Source of the DNA: Agrobacterium leguminum
Lineage (GTDB): Bacteria > Pseudomonadota > Alphaproteobacteria > Rhizobiales > Rhizobiaceae
Assembly: GCF_015704895.1 (NCBI RefSeq)
Contig: NZ_JADQWB010000006.1
Span: forward strand, 62,001-126,000
Reading direction: 5' to 3'
Length of the DNA stretch: 64,000 nucleotides
The position numbers and the translations under genes are program-made. This document shows positions 45,968 through 55,358 of this stretch, piece after piece. Numbering within the stretch: position 1 is the first letter of the stretch; each line of letters begins with the position of its first letter. The notes below the pieces were generated by a model. The model ran no database searches, was not told the DNA's origin, and saw only the letters and a list, made by a program, of their open reading frames with translations.

Positions 45968-46579
45968 ATGAAAAAAGCAATCATATTCGACTGCGAGTTC
46001 CTCTGCCTGGAAGGTTCCCAGCGCAGGTTCTGGTGTGCGGCTCATGATCCCGATCCGGTTATTGCGCAGATTGGCGCCGTCAGGCTTGGGCTGGAGGGCG
46101 ACTTTCCGCTTCTGGGGACTTACAAGGCCTATATATGTCCGGTCGACCGTCATGGCGGAAGATATGCGATCGATCCGTTCTTCACCCGGCTGACGGGTAT
46201 CACCGGGGAAATCATCGAAGCGGAAGGCGTTCTCTTGCAGGAGGCCCTTTCAAGCTTCGACAGTTTCACGGAAGGTGCCCAATGCTGGTCATGGGGCAAG
46301 GACGAGCTGAATATGGTGGCGATCAGCTGTTATGTCGCCGGCATACAGCCGCCCATCCCTGCCGGGCGTTTCGACAATGCCGTCAAACTTCTGCTTGCAG
46401 CGGGAATGCCGGTGGAGGATCTGGCAAAAACGCCGAGCAACAGGCTGGCCGATTATTACGGCGTCGAGCATCCGCCATTGCAGGGGCACGATGCGCTCGA
46501 CGATACGCTTTCGGTTTCCTATACGCTGCAACATCTGCTGAGGGGCGGAAAACTGACGCCGGAAGCGTTCGGCGTTTAG
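45968..46579 (+). CDS. 3'-5' exonuclease, DnaQ/RNase T-like
   Basis: A 203-residue DEDD-family exonuclease. ExoI is IIFDCEFL (Asp/Glu ligands near residues 7-9) and ExoIII is GHDALDD near the end (H-x-A-x-x-D, DEDDh type). ExoII is likely in the SWGKDELNMV region. The ATG at 45968 has AAGG upstream. Family members trim DNA or RNA 3' ends. The gene stands alone, divergent from the TnpB-like/PspA operon across 67 bp, so a shared promoter region is possible. Confidence 0.88.
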   Translation: MKKAIIFDCEFLCLEGSQRRFWCAAHDPDPVIAQIGAVRLGLEGDFPLLGTYKAYICPVDRHGGRYAIDPFFTRLTGITGEIIEAEGVLLQEALSSFDSFTEGAQCWSWGKDELNMVAISCYVAGIQPPIPAGRFDNAVKLLLAAGMPVEDLAKTPSNRLADYYGVEHPPLQGHDALDDTLSVSYTLQHLLRGGKLTPEAFGV

Positions 46580-46596
46580 CCGGTGACGGGATTGCG

Positions 46597-47451
46597 TCAC
46601 GATCCCGGCCGATGTTCGCGAAAGGCGGCGGCGAGCGTGCGTAAGGCTTCCCGGGATCTGCTGTCCGTCAGGGTCGAGAACATGATGATTTCCGTGGAGG
46701 GCAGGGGCGGCAGGCCAAAACGCTGGCTCACCTCCACGGTGCCGGGCGGTGCAAGGCGGGAGGAAAAGGCGGAAACCGCAAGCCCGGCCGAGACGGCGGC
46801 GGTCACCATCGACGATGTGCCGCCAAGAAACACCTCCGTCCACGCAATCGCAGCCGCGTCGAGGGCACGGGTGGCGATGTCGCGCACGCCACAGGCGGGA
46901 GAGAGCGCCGCCAGACGCAGCGGTTCACCCTGACGGTGTTCGAATTGCGGGGTTGCATACCAGCCGAAATGTTCCGGCCCGAGCACCTCGCCGTCGCGCC
47001 GGTCATCCTCGCGCCGGATGATTGCCGCATCGATCTCCCCACGGTCGAAGGCGTCCAGCAGGGATCGGGAATGATCCATGCGGACTTCAATCGTAAGCCC
47101 GGGGTCGTGGTCGTTGAGACGTGCAAGCAGGGTCGGAACCTCCGGTCCTGCCACATGGGCGGCGATTCCAAGGCCGAAGCGGCGGCGCGGGGAGGAAAGA
47201 CCCGCCAGCGCCCGGTCATGCGCGGCGAGGAACTCGCGGGCGGGCGCCAGAAATACCGCGCCCTGCGCTGAAAGCCGCACTGAGCGCGGCGTGCGTTCGA
47301 GCAGCCGCTGGCCGAGCCTGTCTTCCAGCCGCTTGAGCTTGACGCTGATGGCGCCCTGGGTGGTGCCGAGCGCTTCGGCAGCGCGGGTGAAGCTCTGCAT
47401 ATCGGCGATGGTGACGAAGGCTTCGACGGCCTCCACATCCAGCGTGCTCAT
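46597..47451 (-). CDS. LysR-family transcriptional regulator
   Basis: A 284-residue LTTR. The ATG at 47451 (MSTLDVEAVEAFVTIADMQSF) gives the canonical N-terminus; the frame is open to 47625 but that part overlaps the divergent MFS gene. Helix-turn-helix residues about 8-65 (TRAAEALGTTQGAISVKLKRLE). Its stop lies 17 bp past the convergent exonuclease stop. It is divergent from the DHA2 exporter, the likely target. Confidence 0.93.
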   Translation of the reverse strand: MSTLDVEAVEAFVTIADMQSFTRAAEALGTTQGAISVKLKRLEDRLGQRLLERTPRSVRLSAQGAVFLAPAREFLAAHDRALAGLSSPRRRFGLGIAAHVAGPEVPTLLARLNDHDPGLTIEVRMDHSRSLLDAFDRGEIDAAIIRREDDRRDGEVLGPEHFGWYATPQFEHRQGEPLRLAALSPACGVRDIATRALDAAAIAWTEVFLGGTSSMVTAAVSAGLAVSAFSSRLAPPGTVEVSQRFGLPPLPSTEIIMFSTLTDSRSREALRTLAAAFREHRPGS

Positions 47452-47581
47452 TTCGATTATTCCAATTTGTTGTCTCTGAAATAGCCAATCATCCAATTCA
47501 GTTATGGTCAAGCTTTGTCTAGCGTGCCTCCTCCACAGATCGGCTTTCGCAGTTGCGGGCCGACCCATGAAAGGCTGAAGA

Positions 47582-49102
47582 ATGACCCTTGCCGTTGCCG
47601 CACCCGCAAGCAGCAGAAGCGCCATGGCGCTTGCTGCCGTTTGTCTCTCCGCCCTGATGTTCGGACTGGAAATTTCCAGCGTTCCGGCGATCCTGCCAAC
47701 ACTCGAACAGGTGCTGCATGCGGATTTCCGCCAGCTTCAGTGGATCATGAACGCCTATACCATCGGCGTGACGATGGTGCTGATGGCGACGGGTGCGCTG
47801 GCAGATCGCTTCGGCCGCAAACGTGTCTTTATCGCCAGCATCGTCGCTTTCGCGCTGTCCTCTCTGGCCTGCGGAATGACGGAAAACGTCTCGGTGCTGA
47901 TCGGCGCCCGTTTCCTTCAGGGGCTGAGCGGCGGGGCGATGCTGGTGTGCCAGATCGCCATCCTGTCGCATCAGTTTCGCACGGCCCGCGAACGCGGCAT
48001 GGCGTTCGGCTGGTGGGGCATCGTCTCGGGCGTCGGGCTGGGCTTCGGCCCGATCATCGGCGGCGCCATCGTTGCGCTGTGGAGCTGGGAATGGGTGTTC
48101 CTCGTTCACGTCGTGCTTGGCGCGGGAACATGGCTGCTTGCCACGGGTGGCGTCGGAGAATCGCGCGATCCGGAGGCGGCGCGTCTCGATCTTGCCGGCA
48201 TGGTCACCCTTTCGGCCGCCGTTTTTTGCCTTGCCTTTTTCATCACGCAGGGACCCGCGCTCGGTTTTGTGAGCCCGGCGGCGCTTCTGATCCTCGGCGT
48301 CGCGGCTGCGAGCTTCATTGCCTTCGTGATTGCTGAAAAGCTTAGTTCAAGACCGATGTTCGACTTCTCCGTGTTTCGCATTCGGCCTTTTTCCGGGGCG
48401 ATCATCGGTTCGGCGGCGATGAATATCAGCTTCTGGCCGTTCATGATCTATCTGCCGATCTGGTTTCAGGCGGGCCTCGGTTATGACAGCGTCACCGCCG
48501 GCCTTGGCCTGCTTGCCTATACGCTGCCGGCGCTGGTGATACCGCCGCTGGCGGAGCGCCTGTCGCTGCGCTACCAGCCGCGCCTCGTCATTCCGGCCGG
48601 GCTGTTCACCATCGGCCTCGGTTTCATGCTGATGAAATTGGGAAGCGGCATCGAAAATGCGAACTGGCTCACCATGCTGCCCGGCTGCATCCTCGCCGGT
48701 ATCGGGCTCGGGCTGACCAATACGCCTGTTACCAACACCACCACGGGAGCGGTTTCCCCCGCCCGTTCCGGCATGGCCTCGGGCATCGACATGAGCGCAC
48801 GGATGATTTCGCTCGCCATCAACATCCCGATCATGGGCTTTATTCTGGTGGAGGGCGTCCGGGCTTCGCTTCGGGCGAACCCGCAGCCCGGTGCGGATGT
48901 GCATGAATTACAGTCGCTGGCGGAAAAGATCGCGGCGGGAACTGCCGGCGCCTCGGCGCAGGGCGTTTCGGAAGAACTAGTCCATCGGGCGCTTGCGGAT
49001 GGGTTCGGCCTCGTCATGCTCTATGCCGGCATCAGTGTCTGGCTGCTCGCCGCCATCAGCTTCATGATCTTCGGCCCGGCGCGAAAGCCTGCCCAAGGTT
49101 AG
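47582..49102 (+). CDS. MFS exporter, DHA2 (14-TMS) family
   Basis: A 506-residue transporter with about 14 hydrophobic segments. Motif A is GALADRFGRKRVFI and motif C-like glycine-rich sequence is GWWGIVSGVGLGFGPIIGG, typical of drug/H+ antiporters (EmrB/QacA type). It is divergent from a LysR regulator. Its 3' end overlaps the run-on end of fhuB on the other strand by 126 bp, which is more likely a fault in fhuB than in this gene. Confidence 0.93.
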   Translation: MTLAVAAPASSRSAMALAAVCLSALMFGLEISSVPAILPTLEQVLHADFRQLQWIMNAYTIGVTMVLMATGALADRFGRKRVFIASIVAFALSSLACGMTENVSVLIGARFLQGLSGGAMLVCQIAILSHQFRTARERGMAFGWWGIVSGVGLGFGPIIGGAIVALWSWEWVFLVHVVLGAGTWLLATGGVGESRDPEAARLDLAGMVTLSAAVFCLAFFITQGPALGFVSPAALLILGVAAASFIAFVIAEKLSSRPMFDFSVFRIRPFSGAIIGSAAMNISFWPFMIYLPIWFQAGLGYDSVTAGLGLLAYTLPALVIPPLAERLSLRYQPRLVIPAGLFTIGLGFMLMKLGSGIENANWLTMLPGCILAGIGLGLTNTPVTNTTTGAVSPARSGMASGIDMSARMISLAINIPIMGFILVEGVRASLRANPQPGADVHELQSLAEKIAAGTAGASAQGVSEELVHRALADGFGLVMLYAGISVWLLAAISFMIFGPARKPAQG

Positions 49103-51103
49103 GGCGACGGCCGCAAAGGGAAGGCTATTTCCTTCGCCCAGCAGGAGCATGAGCAGCGGTGCGCCGACGAGAGCGGAAACCAGGCCGGCGGGCAATTGGT
49201 AGGGAAAGGCTGCCATCCGCCCCACCCAGTCGGCAAGCACCATCAGGCAGCCGGCGGCGAGTGCCGCGGCGATGAGATGCGGGCCGGCGCGGCGAAATCC
49301 GATTTCGCGGGCAAGGTGCGGCCCCATCAGCCCGGCAAAACTCAAGGGGCCGATGATGAGCGTCGCCGCCGCCGTCATGGCGGCTGCGAGAATGAACAGT
49401 GCGGCCCGTGCCGACGGAACATGGACGCCGAGTTCCCGCGCCGCGCCCGCGCCGAGCGGCAGCAGGGTAAGCCACCGATGCGCCAGAATGGCGAAGGTTG
49501 CGAAAACCACCGCGCAGACGGCCGCGATCCGGGCGGTGAAACCATCGACGAGATAGGTCGAGCCTCCCATCCAGCGAATGATCATCATGGCGCGCGGGTC
49601 GCCGCCGGCCGCCAGCACGCCGATCACCGCGTCGAGCATGGCCGTCAGCACCACGCCGGTCAGAAGAACACGCTCGGGCGTGAAGCCTGACTTGAGGCCA
49701 AGCGACAGGATGGCGAAAAGAACCGCGGCGGCGCCGGCGCTCGCAAAACCCAGCTGCAGCATCGGCCCGGAAGCGGTGAAGGCGAAAAGCGCGACGGCCA
49801 TGCCCAGCGTCGCGCCGGCTGAAACGCCAAGCACTTCCGGGCTTGCTATCTCGTTGCCGGTCAGGCGCTGGAGAATGGCGCCGGCTGCACCAAGCAGGCT
49901 CCCGGCTGCGAAGGCCGCGACGACCCGCGGCCAGCGATAGGGCAGAATTTCGCTCCATTCACCGACGGGCAGCAAACCCCAGCTTCCATCCGGCGCACGG
50001 CCGAAAAGAATGGCGGCCGTTACGCCCGCAGCCAGCAGGCCAACGAAAGACAGGACCATGATGGGGGAAAGGCGACGCTGTTTAACGATGCCCGGTGGCG
50101 GAGCGGGCAATTCCCTCTGCATGGCTTTCAGGCGGGGCAGCAGAAACAGCACCAGCGGCGCGCCGAACAGGGCCGTCATGGCGCCGGTCGGTATGAGCCC
50201 GCCGGTGATATCCGAAAGGCGTTTGACGATTTCGTCCGTCAGAAGCAGCAGCCCTGCGCCGATGAGCGGAGACCAGAGGATTTGTTGGGCGATGCGGCGG
50301 GCACCCGCAAGCCGTGCTATGGCGGGTGCGACAAGGCCGACGAAACCGATGACGCCGACGGCGCTGGTAACAAGCGCGGCCAAGGAGACCGCGATCGATA
50401 CCGCAAGAACCCGCAGCCGCACGACGGAAAGGCCGAGCGCTCCGGCGCTGACATCCCCCAGTTCCATCAGCGATAAAGGCCGCATGATCAGCCCGGCAAG
50501 CGCGGCCAGGACCAGAATTTTCGGAAAGAGGGTGACTGGAACGGCCCAGCTTTGCAAAGACAGCGACCCCGCACCCCAGATGAACAGGCCGCTCAGATAC
50601 CGTTCGTTGAGAAGGACGAGAATGGCCGAGGCGGCGGCGCACCAGATGCCGATCATCAGACCGGCGAGGACGAGCGAGAGCGGTGAAAATCCGCGTCTTG
50701 CGCCGATGGAAAAGACCGCAAGGGCGGCCAATGCGCTGCCCGCCATCGCCACCACATCGCGGCTGATGCCCTCCAGAGTGGGAAAGGCGAACATGGTTGC
50801 GGCAACGGCAAGATTGGCGCCCGCTGAAATGCCGAGCGTCGAGGGCGAGGCGAGGGGGTTGCGCAAGGCCTGCTGCAACAATGCGCCGGCCAGCGCCAGC
50901 GCAGCGCCCGCCAGAAGCGCCGTCACCATGCGCGGCAGGGTGGAATAGAGCAGCATGAGCCGCTCAACATCATATTGCGCACCGTCGCCGCTCAATCGAT
51001 GCAGATCCGGCCAGATATCGCTGACGGCAAAGATGGCGCCGAGGAAGAAGAGGCTGGCGGCAACACCGGCGGGGGTGAGGAGGCGCAGGAGGACCGGCGG
51101 CAT
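48977..51103 (-). CDS. fhuB: Fe(3+)-hydroxamate ABC transporter permease FhuB, probable 3' frameshift
   Basis: A 708-residue double-length FecCD permease with two homologous halves of about 330 residues, each with GALLQ/GAILQ-type motifs (LAGALLQQALRNPLASPSTLGISAGA and GAAGAILQRLTGNEIASPEVLGVSAGA). The ATG overlaps the stop of the binding-protein gene by one base. After LLLG the last 52 residues (from EGNSLPF) are polar and unlike the family, and run antisense into the MFS gene. One extra G in the GGG at 49139-49137 would give LLLGRRK and a stop at 49125, a normal end. So there is a frameshift, real or from sequencing. No ATPase gene is adjacent. Confidence 0.9.
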   Translation of the reverse strand: MPPVLLRLLTPAGVAASLFFLGAIFAVSDIWPDLHRLSGDGAQYDVERLMLLYSTLPRMVTALLAGAALALAGALLQQALRNPLASPSTLGISAGANLAVAATMFAFPTLEGISRDVVAMAGSALAALAVFSIGARRGFSPLSLVLAGLMIGIWCAAASAILVLLNERYLSGLFIWGAGSLSLQSWAVPVTLFPKILVLAALAGLIMRPLSLMELGDVSAGALGLSVVRLRVLAVSIAVSLAALVTSAVGVIGFVGLVAPAIARLAGARRIAQQILWSPLIGAGLLLLTDEIVKRLSDITGGLIPTGAMTALFGAPLVLFLLPRLKAMQRELPAPPPGIVKQRRLSPIMVLSFVGLLAAGVTAAILFGRAPDGSWGLLPVGEWSEILPYRWPRVVAAFAAGSLLGAAGAILQRLTGNEIASPEVLGVSAGATLGMAVALFAFTASGPMLQLGFASAGAAAVLFAILSLGLKSGFTPERVLLTGVVLTAMLDAVIGVLAAGGDPRAMMIIRWMGGSTYLVDGFTARIAAVCAVVFATFAILAHRWLTLLPLGAGAARELGVHVPSARAALFILAAAMTAAATLIIGPLSFAGLMGPHLAREIGFRRAGPHLIAAALAAGCLMVLADWVGRMAAFPYQLPAGLVSALVGAPLLMLLLGEGNSLPFAAVALTLGRLSRRAEDHEADGGEQPDTDAGIEHDEAEPIRKRPMD

Positions 51104-51990
51104 CAGGCGTGGCTTTCCAGATGCTCGGTCACCAGACGGGCAAACCGCATGGCTTCCTGCACCATGCCGAACATCAGCACTCCGGGAAGGGTGGAGACCC
51201 GGCTCGCCCGGACGAAGGGCAAATTGCTCCAGAGCGGGCTCTGATTGAGCCGCGAGAGAACGTCGGGCGGTGTCAGCGGTTCGAAGGCGATGAGCCGGGC
51301 ATCCGCCGAAAGGACGGCCAGCGCCTCCAGCGCAATGGTTTCGAACCCCCAATAATTGGTCTTGCCCGGCCAGGCATTGGCAAGGCTGATCTTTTCCATG
51401 GCGCCCTGATAAAGACCGGGGCCGCCATAGACCCGCGCATGGCGCTCATCCATGAAATTGATGACGGCGACCGGCGGCGGCCGCAATTTTTCAAGCCGGC
51501 GACGGCAATCGGCAAAGCAGGCTTCGGCCCGCGAGAGGAAATCCTCTCCCCGCTGTTCCCTGCCAAGGGCCGCGGCAAGCTTACGGGTCGCGGCGTAGGA
51601 CGCCGTCAGGGCGTCGCTCTCCGGTGTATAGATGGAAAATTCCATCACCGGAGCGATCGACTGTAATTTCGGGGTAAGCGAGGCAAGGAAAGGCGTTGAC
51701 AGGATGATGTCGGGTTTCAGCCTCGCCAGCACTTCGAAATTGATTTCGGCGGTCAAGCCGAGGTCGGCCACGCCTTCCGGCATGGCAGGCTCCACCATCC
51801 ATGTGTCCCAGTCCGCGCGTGCGGCGATTGCCGCCGGCGCGGTGCCGAGCGCGAGCAGGGTGGAGGCAAGCCCGTAATCGAGCGAGACGATGCCGCCCTT
51901 CGGCATCGCCGCTTTCGCCACGCTCTGCCATGGCAGGGTAAGCGCTGCGGCCATAAGCAGCCGGCGAGTGGGCGAATGGTCAGGCATCAT
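51103..51990 (-). CDS. Iron-siderophore ABC transporter substrate-binding protein (FhuD-like)
   Basis: A 295-residue class III binding protein. RRLLMAAALTLPWQSVAKA forms a signal peptide with twin arginines. The fold has IVSLDYGLASTLLALG, LARLKPDIILSTPF and GALYQGAMEK-like segments. The tandem ATGs at 51990 and 51987 are the best starts; the longer frame from 52044 lies inside fhuF. It delivers ferric hydroxamate-type siderophores to FhuB. It overlaps fhuF by 11 bp upstream and fhuB by one base downstream. Confidence 0.9.
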   Translation of the reverse strand: MMPDHSPTRRLLMAAALTLPWQSVAKAAMPKGGIVSLDYGLASTLLALGTAPAAIAARADWDTWMVEPAMPEGVADLGLTAEINFEVLARLKPDIILSTPFLASLTPKLQSIAPVMEFSIYTPESDALTASYAATRKLAAALGREQRGEDFLSRAEACFADCRRRLEKLRPPPVAVINFMDERHARVYGGPGLYQGAMEKISLANAWPGKTNYWGFETIALEALAVLSADARLIAFEPLTPPDVLSRLNQSPLWSNLPFVRASRVSTLPGVLMFGMVQEAMRFARLVTEHLESHA

Positions 51991-52732
51991 GCGTGTCCCG
52001 GTTCTGTCCGCAGGGCAGAGGACAGCTTGCGCCGCATCCGCCAATGGTGGGGATCATGTATCGCAGGCAGCAAACGCGCCTGTTGCCCTTAACCACCATG
52101 CCGGACATGGGATTGCGGCTGCCATCCGGCCACAGGGCATCGTCGATAACCGCCCGGCAGGCGCGTGCGAGCGCCGGATCGGCCTGCGTTTCGATTTCCC
52201 CGATGATCCACGACAGATAGACGGCGGCATTGTTCCACAGCAATTTGGGAGCAAGTTTCGCAGCCCTGGCGATGGAGGGGATGAGTGCCGCGAGGTGATC
52301 GCGCAAAAGCCCATGCAGATCTTCGGGTGCGGATGCCTTGCCGGCCTGATCGCCGGCGTGGGGGAGCAGGAATGCGACCGGCAGGGCGTTTTCCGGATCG
52401 ATGATCACGCTCAGATCGCCGAGGGCCAGAGGCAGGCGGCGGCCGTGTACGAGGCGGCAGACGGTGGGCGTGATGGTCAGCAGGCTGAAATAATAAAGTG
52501 TCCAGAGCGACGCCGCGGCTCTCGGGTCGGCGTCCGGATGGGCAGCGTTGTGGCGGGACATCAAGCCGCAAAAAACATCTTCGCAGGCAAGCTGCCGGCA
52601 GGGCAGAACCTCCGCACCGCAGGGCGGTGCAAGCAGGAACTTGTCCGTGCAATAGCCGAAAGAGCCGACGGACGCGAAGTCCGGCAGCTCTTCATGCGCG
52701 GATTGCGGGCAGGGCGCAATGGTCTTCGCCAT
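51980..52732 (-). CDS. fhuF: Siderophore-iron reductase FhuF
   Basis: A 250-residue cytoplasmic ferric reductase. The C-terminal iron-sulfur motif is visible as CCLRYMIPTIGGCGASC, i.e. CC-x10-C-x3-C, close to the FhuF CC-x10-C-x2-C pattern with one extra residue. FhuF releases iron from imported ferric hydroxamates. The start at 52732 falls 38 bp after the receptor stop; a longer frame to 52825 overlaps the receptor gene. It lies between the receptor and the binding-protein gene. Confidence 0.85.
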   Translation of the reverse strand: MAKTIAPCPQSAHEELPDFASVGSFGYCTDKFLLAPPCGAEVLPCRQLACEDVFCGLMSRHNAAHPDADPRAAASLWTLYYFSLLTITPTVCRLVHGRRLPLALGDLSVIIDPENALPVAFLLPHAGDQAGKASAPEDLHGLLRDHLAALIPSIARAAKLAPKLLWNNAAVYLSWIIGEIETQADPALARACRAVIDDALWPDGSRNPMSGMVVKGNRRVCCLRYMIPTIGGCGASCPLPCGQNRDTHDA

Positions 52733-52770
52733 GCGCCCCGCCACCGGGTTGCGGCCTGCGGTCGCCACGG

Positions 52771-55176
52771 TTACCAGCGATATTTCAGGGACGCCGTGAT
52801 GTTCCTGCCCTGTCCGAGATAGCAATAACCGTCCGTGCAGGCGACATTGCGGTCGTCGGCGATGTTGCGGACGTTGAAGGACGCGACGAGGCCGTCATAG
52901 TCCTTGTCGAGCGCGCCGAAATCGTAGGAAAGAGCGGCGTCGAGATAGATGGCGGCATCGTTCTTCGCGATGTTTTTGGTGCTGGTATAGCTTTCACCGA
53001 CATAGCGCAGGCCTGCTCCGGCCGAGAGGCCATGGAGAGGCGTATCTTCCTGGAAGGTATAGTTCGCCCAGAGAGAGGCCACATGGGTCGGCACCGAAGA
53101 AGGCGTATTGCCGGCATCGTCGCCCGCCGTGATCCTGGAGTGCGTGTAGCTATAGGCGGCGATCACATCCCAGCCGGTGGCGATATTGGCCTTCGCCTCC
53201 AGTTCGAAGCCCTTGTTGGTCACCTCGCCGAGCGAGCGGAATATCAGGCCGGCGGGATCGATGGCCACGGGCTTGTTCTTTTCTGCCAGATGATAGGCGA
53301 CCGCCGAAAGCATGATGTCGGTTCCGGGCGGCTGATATTTCACGCCCAGTTCGAACTGTTCGCCTTCGGTGGGCTTCAGCGTTTCGCCGGTGGCGGAAAG
53401 CTTGGTAACCGGATCGAAGGAGGTGGCATAGCTGAAGAAGGGCGAAACGCCGTTGTCAAAGGCATAGAGTGCGCCTGCCTGAACGGTGAAGGCGTCCTTC
53501 TGCACGTCTTCGGTCACAGGCCCCTGCCGGGTCTGGTCCACCCAGGTCTGCCGTCCGCCGAGGGTGAAACGCCATTTGTCCAGCTCCATCTGGTCGAGCG
53601 CATAAAGCCCGACCTGCCGCAGATCGGCTTCCGACTGATAGGCGCTGTAGGCGGGCGTTGGCCCGGAGAAACCGTAGCGCGGATTGGCGATATCGAAATC
53701 GAAGGCGGAGCCGCCGGATGCATAACCATAGGCGAATGAAGACTTCACATTGCTGTAGTCGAGGCCGGTCAGCAGCGTATGGGAAACGGGGCCGGTGTCG
53801 AAGCTCCATTCAAGCTGGTTGTCGGCCTGGAAGGCCTTCATGTCGTCGCGGATCGCCCAGGGATCGCGATGGGCGACGGTGCCGGTCCAGCTCGATACGC
53901 TGAGATAACGGCTGCGCAGATCCATATGCGAATAACGAAGATTCTGCCTGAAGGTCAGGGTATCGTTGAATTCGTGCTCGAAATTATAACCCACCTGCTG
54001 CTGGCGGATTTTCTGATAATCGTAATCGGGATCGCTTCCACGCAGCGGCCGGACATTGCCGGCGGGGTCGGTCAGTGCCGCGACCGAAGCGTCGGTTTCG
54101 GTGGACTGGATGAGCCCGTAAACGGTGAGGCTGGTCTGGTCGGACGGCTTCCAGGTAAAGGACGGCTGAAGGAAATAACGGTCGTCGGCAATATCGAAAT
54201 TGGTGTCGCCGGCGCGCGCCAGTCCGACCACGCGGTATGACAATGTGCCGTCAGCGTCTATCGTGTCGCCGATATCGAAGGCGGCCTGCTTGCGGGTTTC
54301 CGTGCCGTAAAGCGCCTCAACCTCGCGAATGCGCGTGCCGTTTGCGAGCTTCGATGTCTTGTTGACGATGCCGGCGGGCGTGCCTGCGCCATAAAGCACC
54401 GAGATCGGGCCACGGACGATTTCCACACGCTCCAGCGAATAGGGATCGGTGCGGAACATGCCATAGTTCAAATAGGGCTGACGCAGCCCGTCCTTGTAGT
54501 CGCCCATGGTGGTGGCGTCGTAACCGCGAATATAGATCTGGTCGAAGCGCGGGTCGAAGCCGGCGGCGGTGCCGGTGGTGACACCGGCGGAGTAGCGCAC
54601 GGCCTCGATGATGTCCTGCACGCCGCGCTGCTGCATTTCCTTTTTGGTGACGACCGCGACCGAGCGGGGCGTCTCGATGAGCGGCGTATCGAGCTTGGTG
54701 GCGCCGGAGCTGTTCTTGGCCGCCACGGTGGCGTTGTCACCGCCGCCCCTGTTGCCTGTCAGTTCGATGGGCTGGAGCAGGGTGGAGCCCGCAACCGGCG
54801 CTGCGGCGGCGCCAGGGTTGCTGAGCCGCACGGTGTTGGCGCTGGTGAAGGTGTAGGAAAGGCCGGTTCCGGCAAGCAGGCGCGTGAGGGCATCCTTGCG
54901 GCTGAACGCGCCTGTGACACCCGCCGTCCTTACCGTCGCCGGAATTTCGCCGTTGAACACGACGTCGACGCCGGTGATGGAGGAATAACGCACCAGCGCG
55001 CTCGAGAGCGGCTGCGGCGCGATTGAAAATTGCAGCGCGCTTGCCTGCGTCGCCGTCTGTGCGGCCGCCGGCAGAGGGCCGGTCAGGACAAGGCCGGCGA
55101 CGGTGGCAAGAAGGAGGATACGAAATGATCCGACTGCTGAATGACGGTGGCTGAAATGATTTTTACGCTTAGACAC
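52771..55176 (-). CDS. TonB-dependent siderophore receptor with STN signalling domain
   Basis: An 801-residue outer-membrane receptor. Signal peptide about 1-40 (ending AAAQ), STN/secretin-type signalling domain about 48-115 (FSIAPQPLSSALVRYSSITG), plug domain about 160-270 (DGLRQPYLNYGMF, PISVLYGAGTPAGIVNKTSK), then a 22-strand-type barrel ending in KYRW with the terminal aromatic residue. The start is a GTG with GGAAGG upstream. STN receptors of the FecA/FpvA type signal to an anti-sigma factor, and FecR and FecI genes lie directly upstream. Substrate: probably a ferric hydroxamate siderophore, given FhuB and FhuF. Confidence 0.95.
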   Translation of the reverse strand: MSKRKNHFSHRHSAVGSFRILLLATVAGLVLTGPLPAAAQTATQASALQFSIAPQPLSSALVRYSSITGVDVVFNGEIPATVRTAGVTGAFSRKDALTRLLAGTGLSYTFTSANTVRLSNPGAAAAPVAGSTLLQPIELTGNRGGGDNATVAAKNSSGATKLDTPLIETPRSVAVVTKKEMQQRGVQDIIEAVRYSAGVTTGTAAGFDPRFDQIYIRGYDATTMGDYKDGLRQPYLNYGMFRTDPYSLERVEIVRGPISVLYGAGTPAGIVNKTSKLANGTRIREVEALYGTETRKQAAFDIGDTIDADGTLSYRVVGLARAGDTNFDIADDRYFLQPSFTWKPSDQTSLTVYGLIQSTETDASVAALTDPAGNVRPLRGSDPDYDYQKIRQQQVGYNFEHEFNDTLTFRQNLRYSHMDLRSRYLSVSSWTGTVAHRDPWAIRDDMKAFQADNQLEWSFDTGPVSHTLLTGLDYSNVKSSFAYGYASGGSAFDFDIANPRYGFSGPTPAYSAYQSEADLRQVGLYALDQMELDKWRFTLGGRQTWVDQTRQGPVTEDVQKDAFTVQAGALYAFDNGVSPFFSYATSFDPVTKLSATGETLKPTEGEQFELGVKYQPPGTDIMLSAVAYHLAEKNKPVAIDPAGLIFRSLGEVTNKGFELEAKANIATGWDVIAAYSYTHSRITAGDDAGNTPSSVPTHVASLWANYTFQEDTPLHGLSAGAGLRYVGESYTSTKNIAKNDAAIYLDAALSYDFGALDKDYDGLVASFNVRNIADDRNVACTDGYCYLGQGRNITASLKYRW

Positions 55177-55358
55177 GGTAATATACCTTCCCCTGCTCCT
55201 GTTGCCGCAATGACGGCCTCAAAACACGAGTACGATTCCGTTTGCGCAAAACCTCGGTCCCCGGGCAAATTTTTTTTAGCGCGTGTGGAGGCAAATGCCC
55301 CTGGAGTGTTTTTGCATTTCCGGACGCAGGCCCGCGCGCCGCTTTTCCTTGAAATGCT

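Noticed and set aside
55177..55358. FecI-type promoter (GGAAAT -35) and Fur/RirA boxes before the TonB receptor.
   Set aside because: A GGAAAT occurs but no -10 at acceptable spacing, and no convincing iron box was found by eye.
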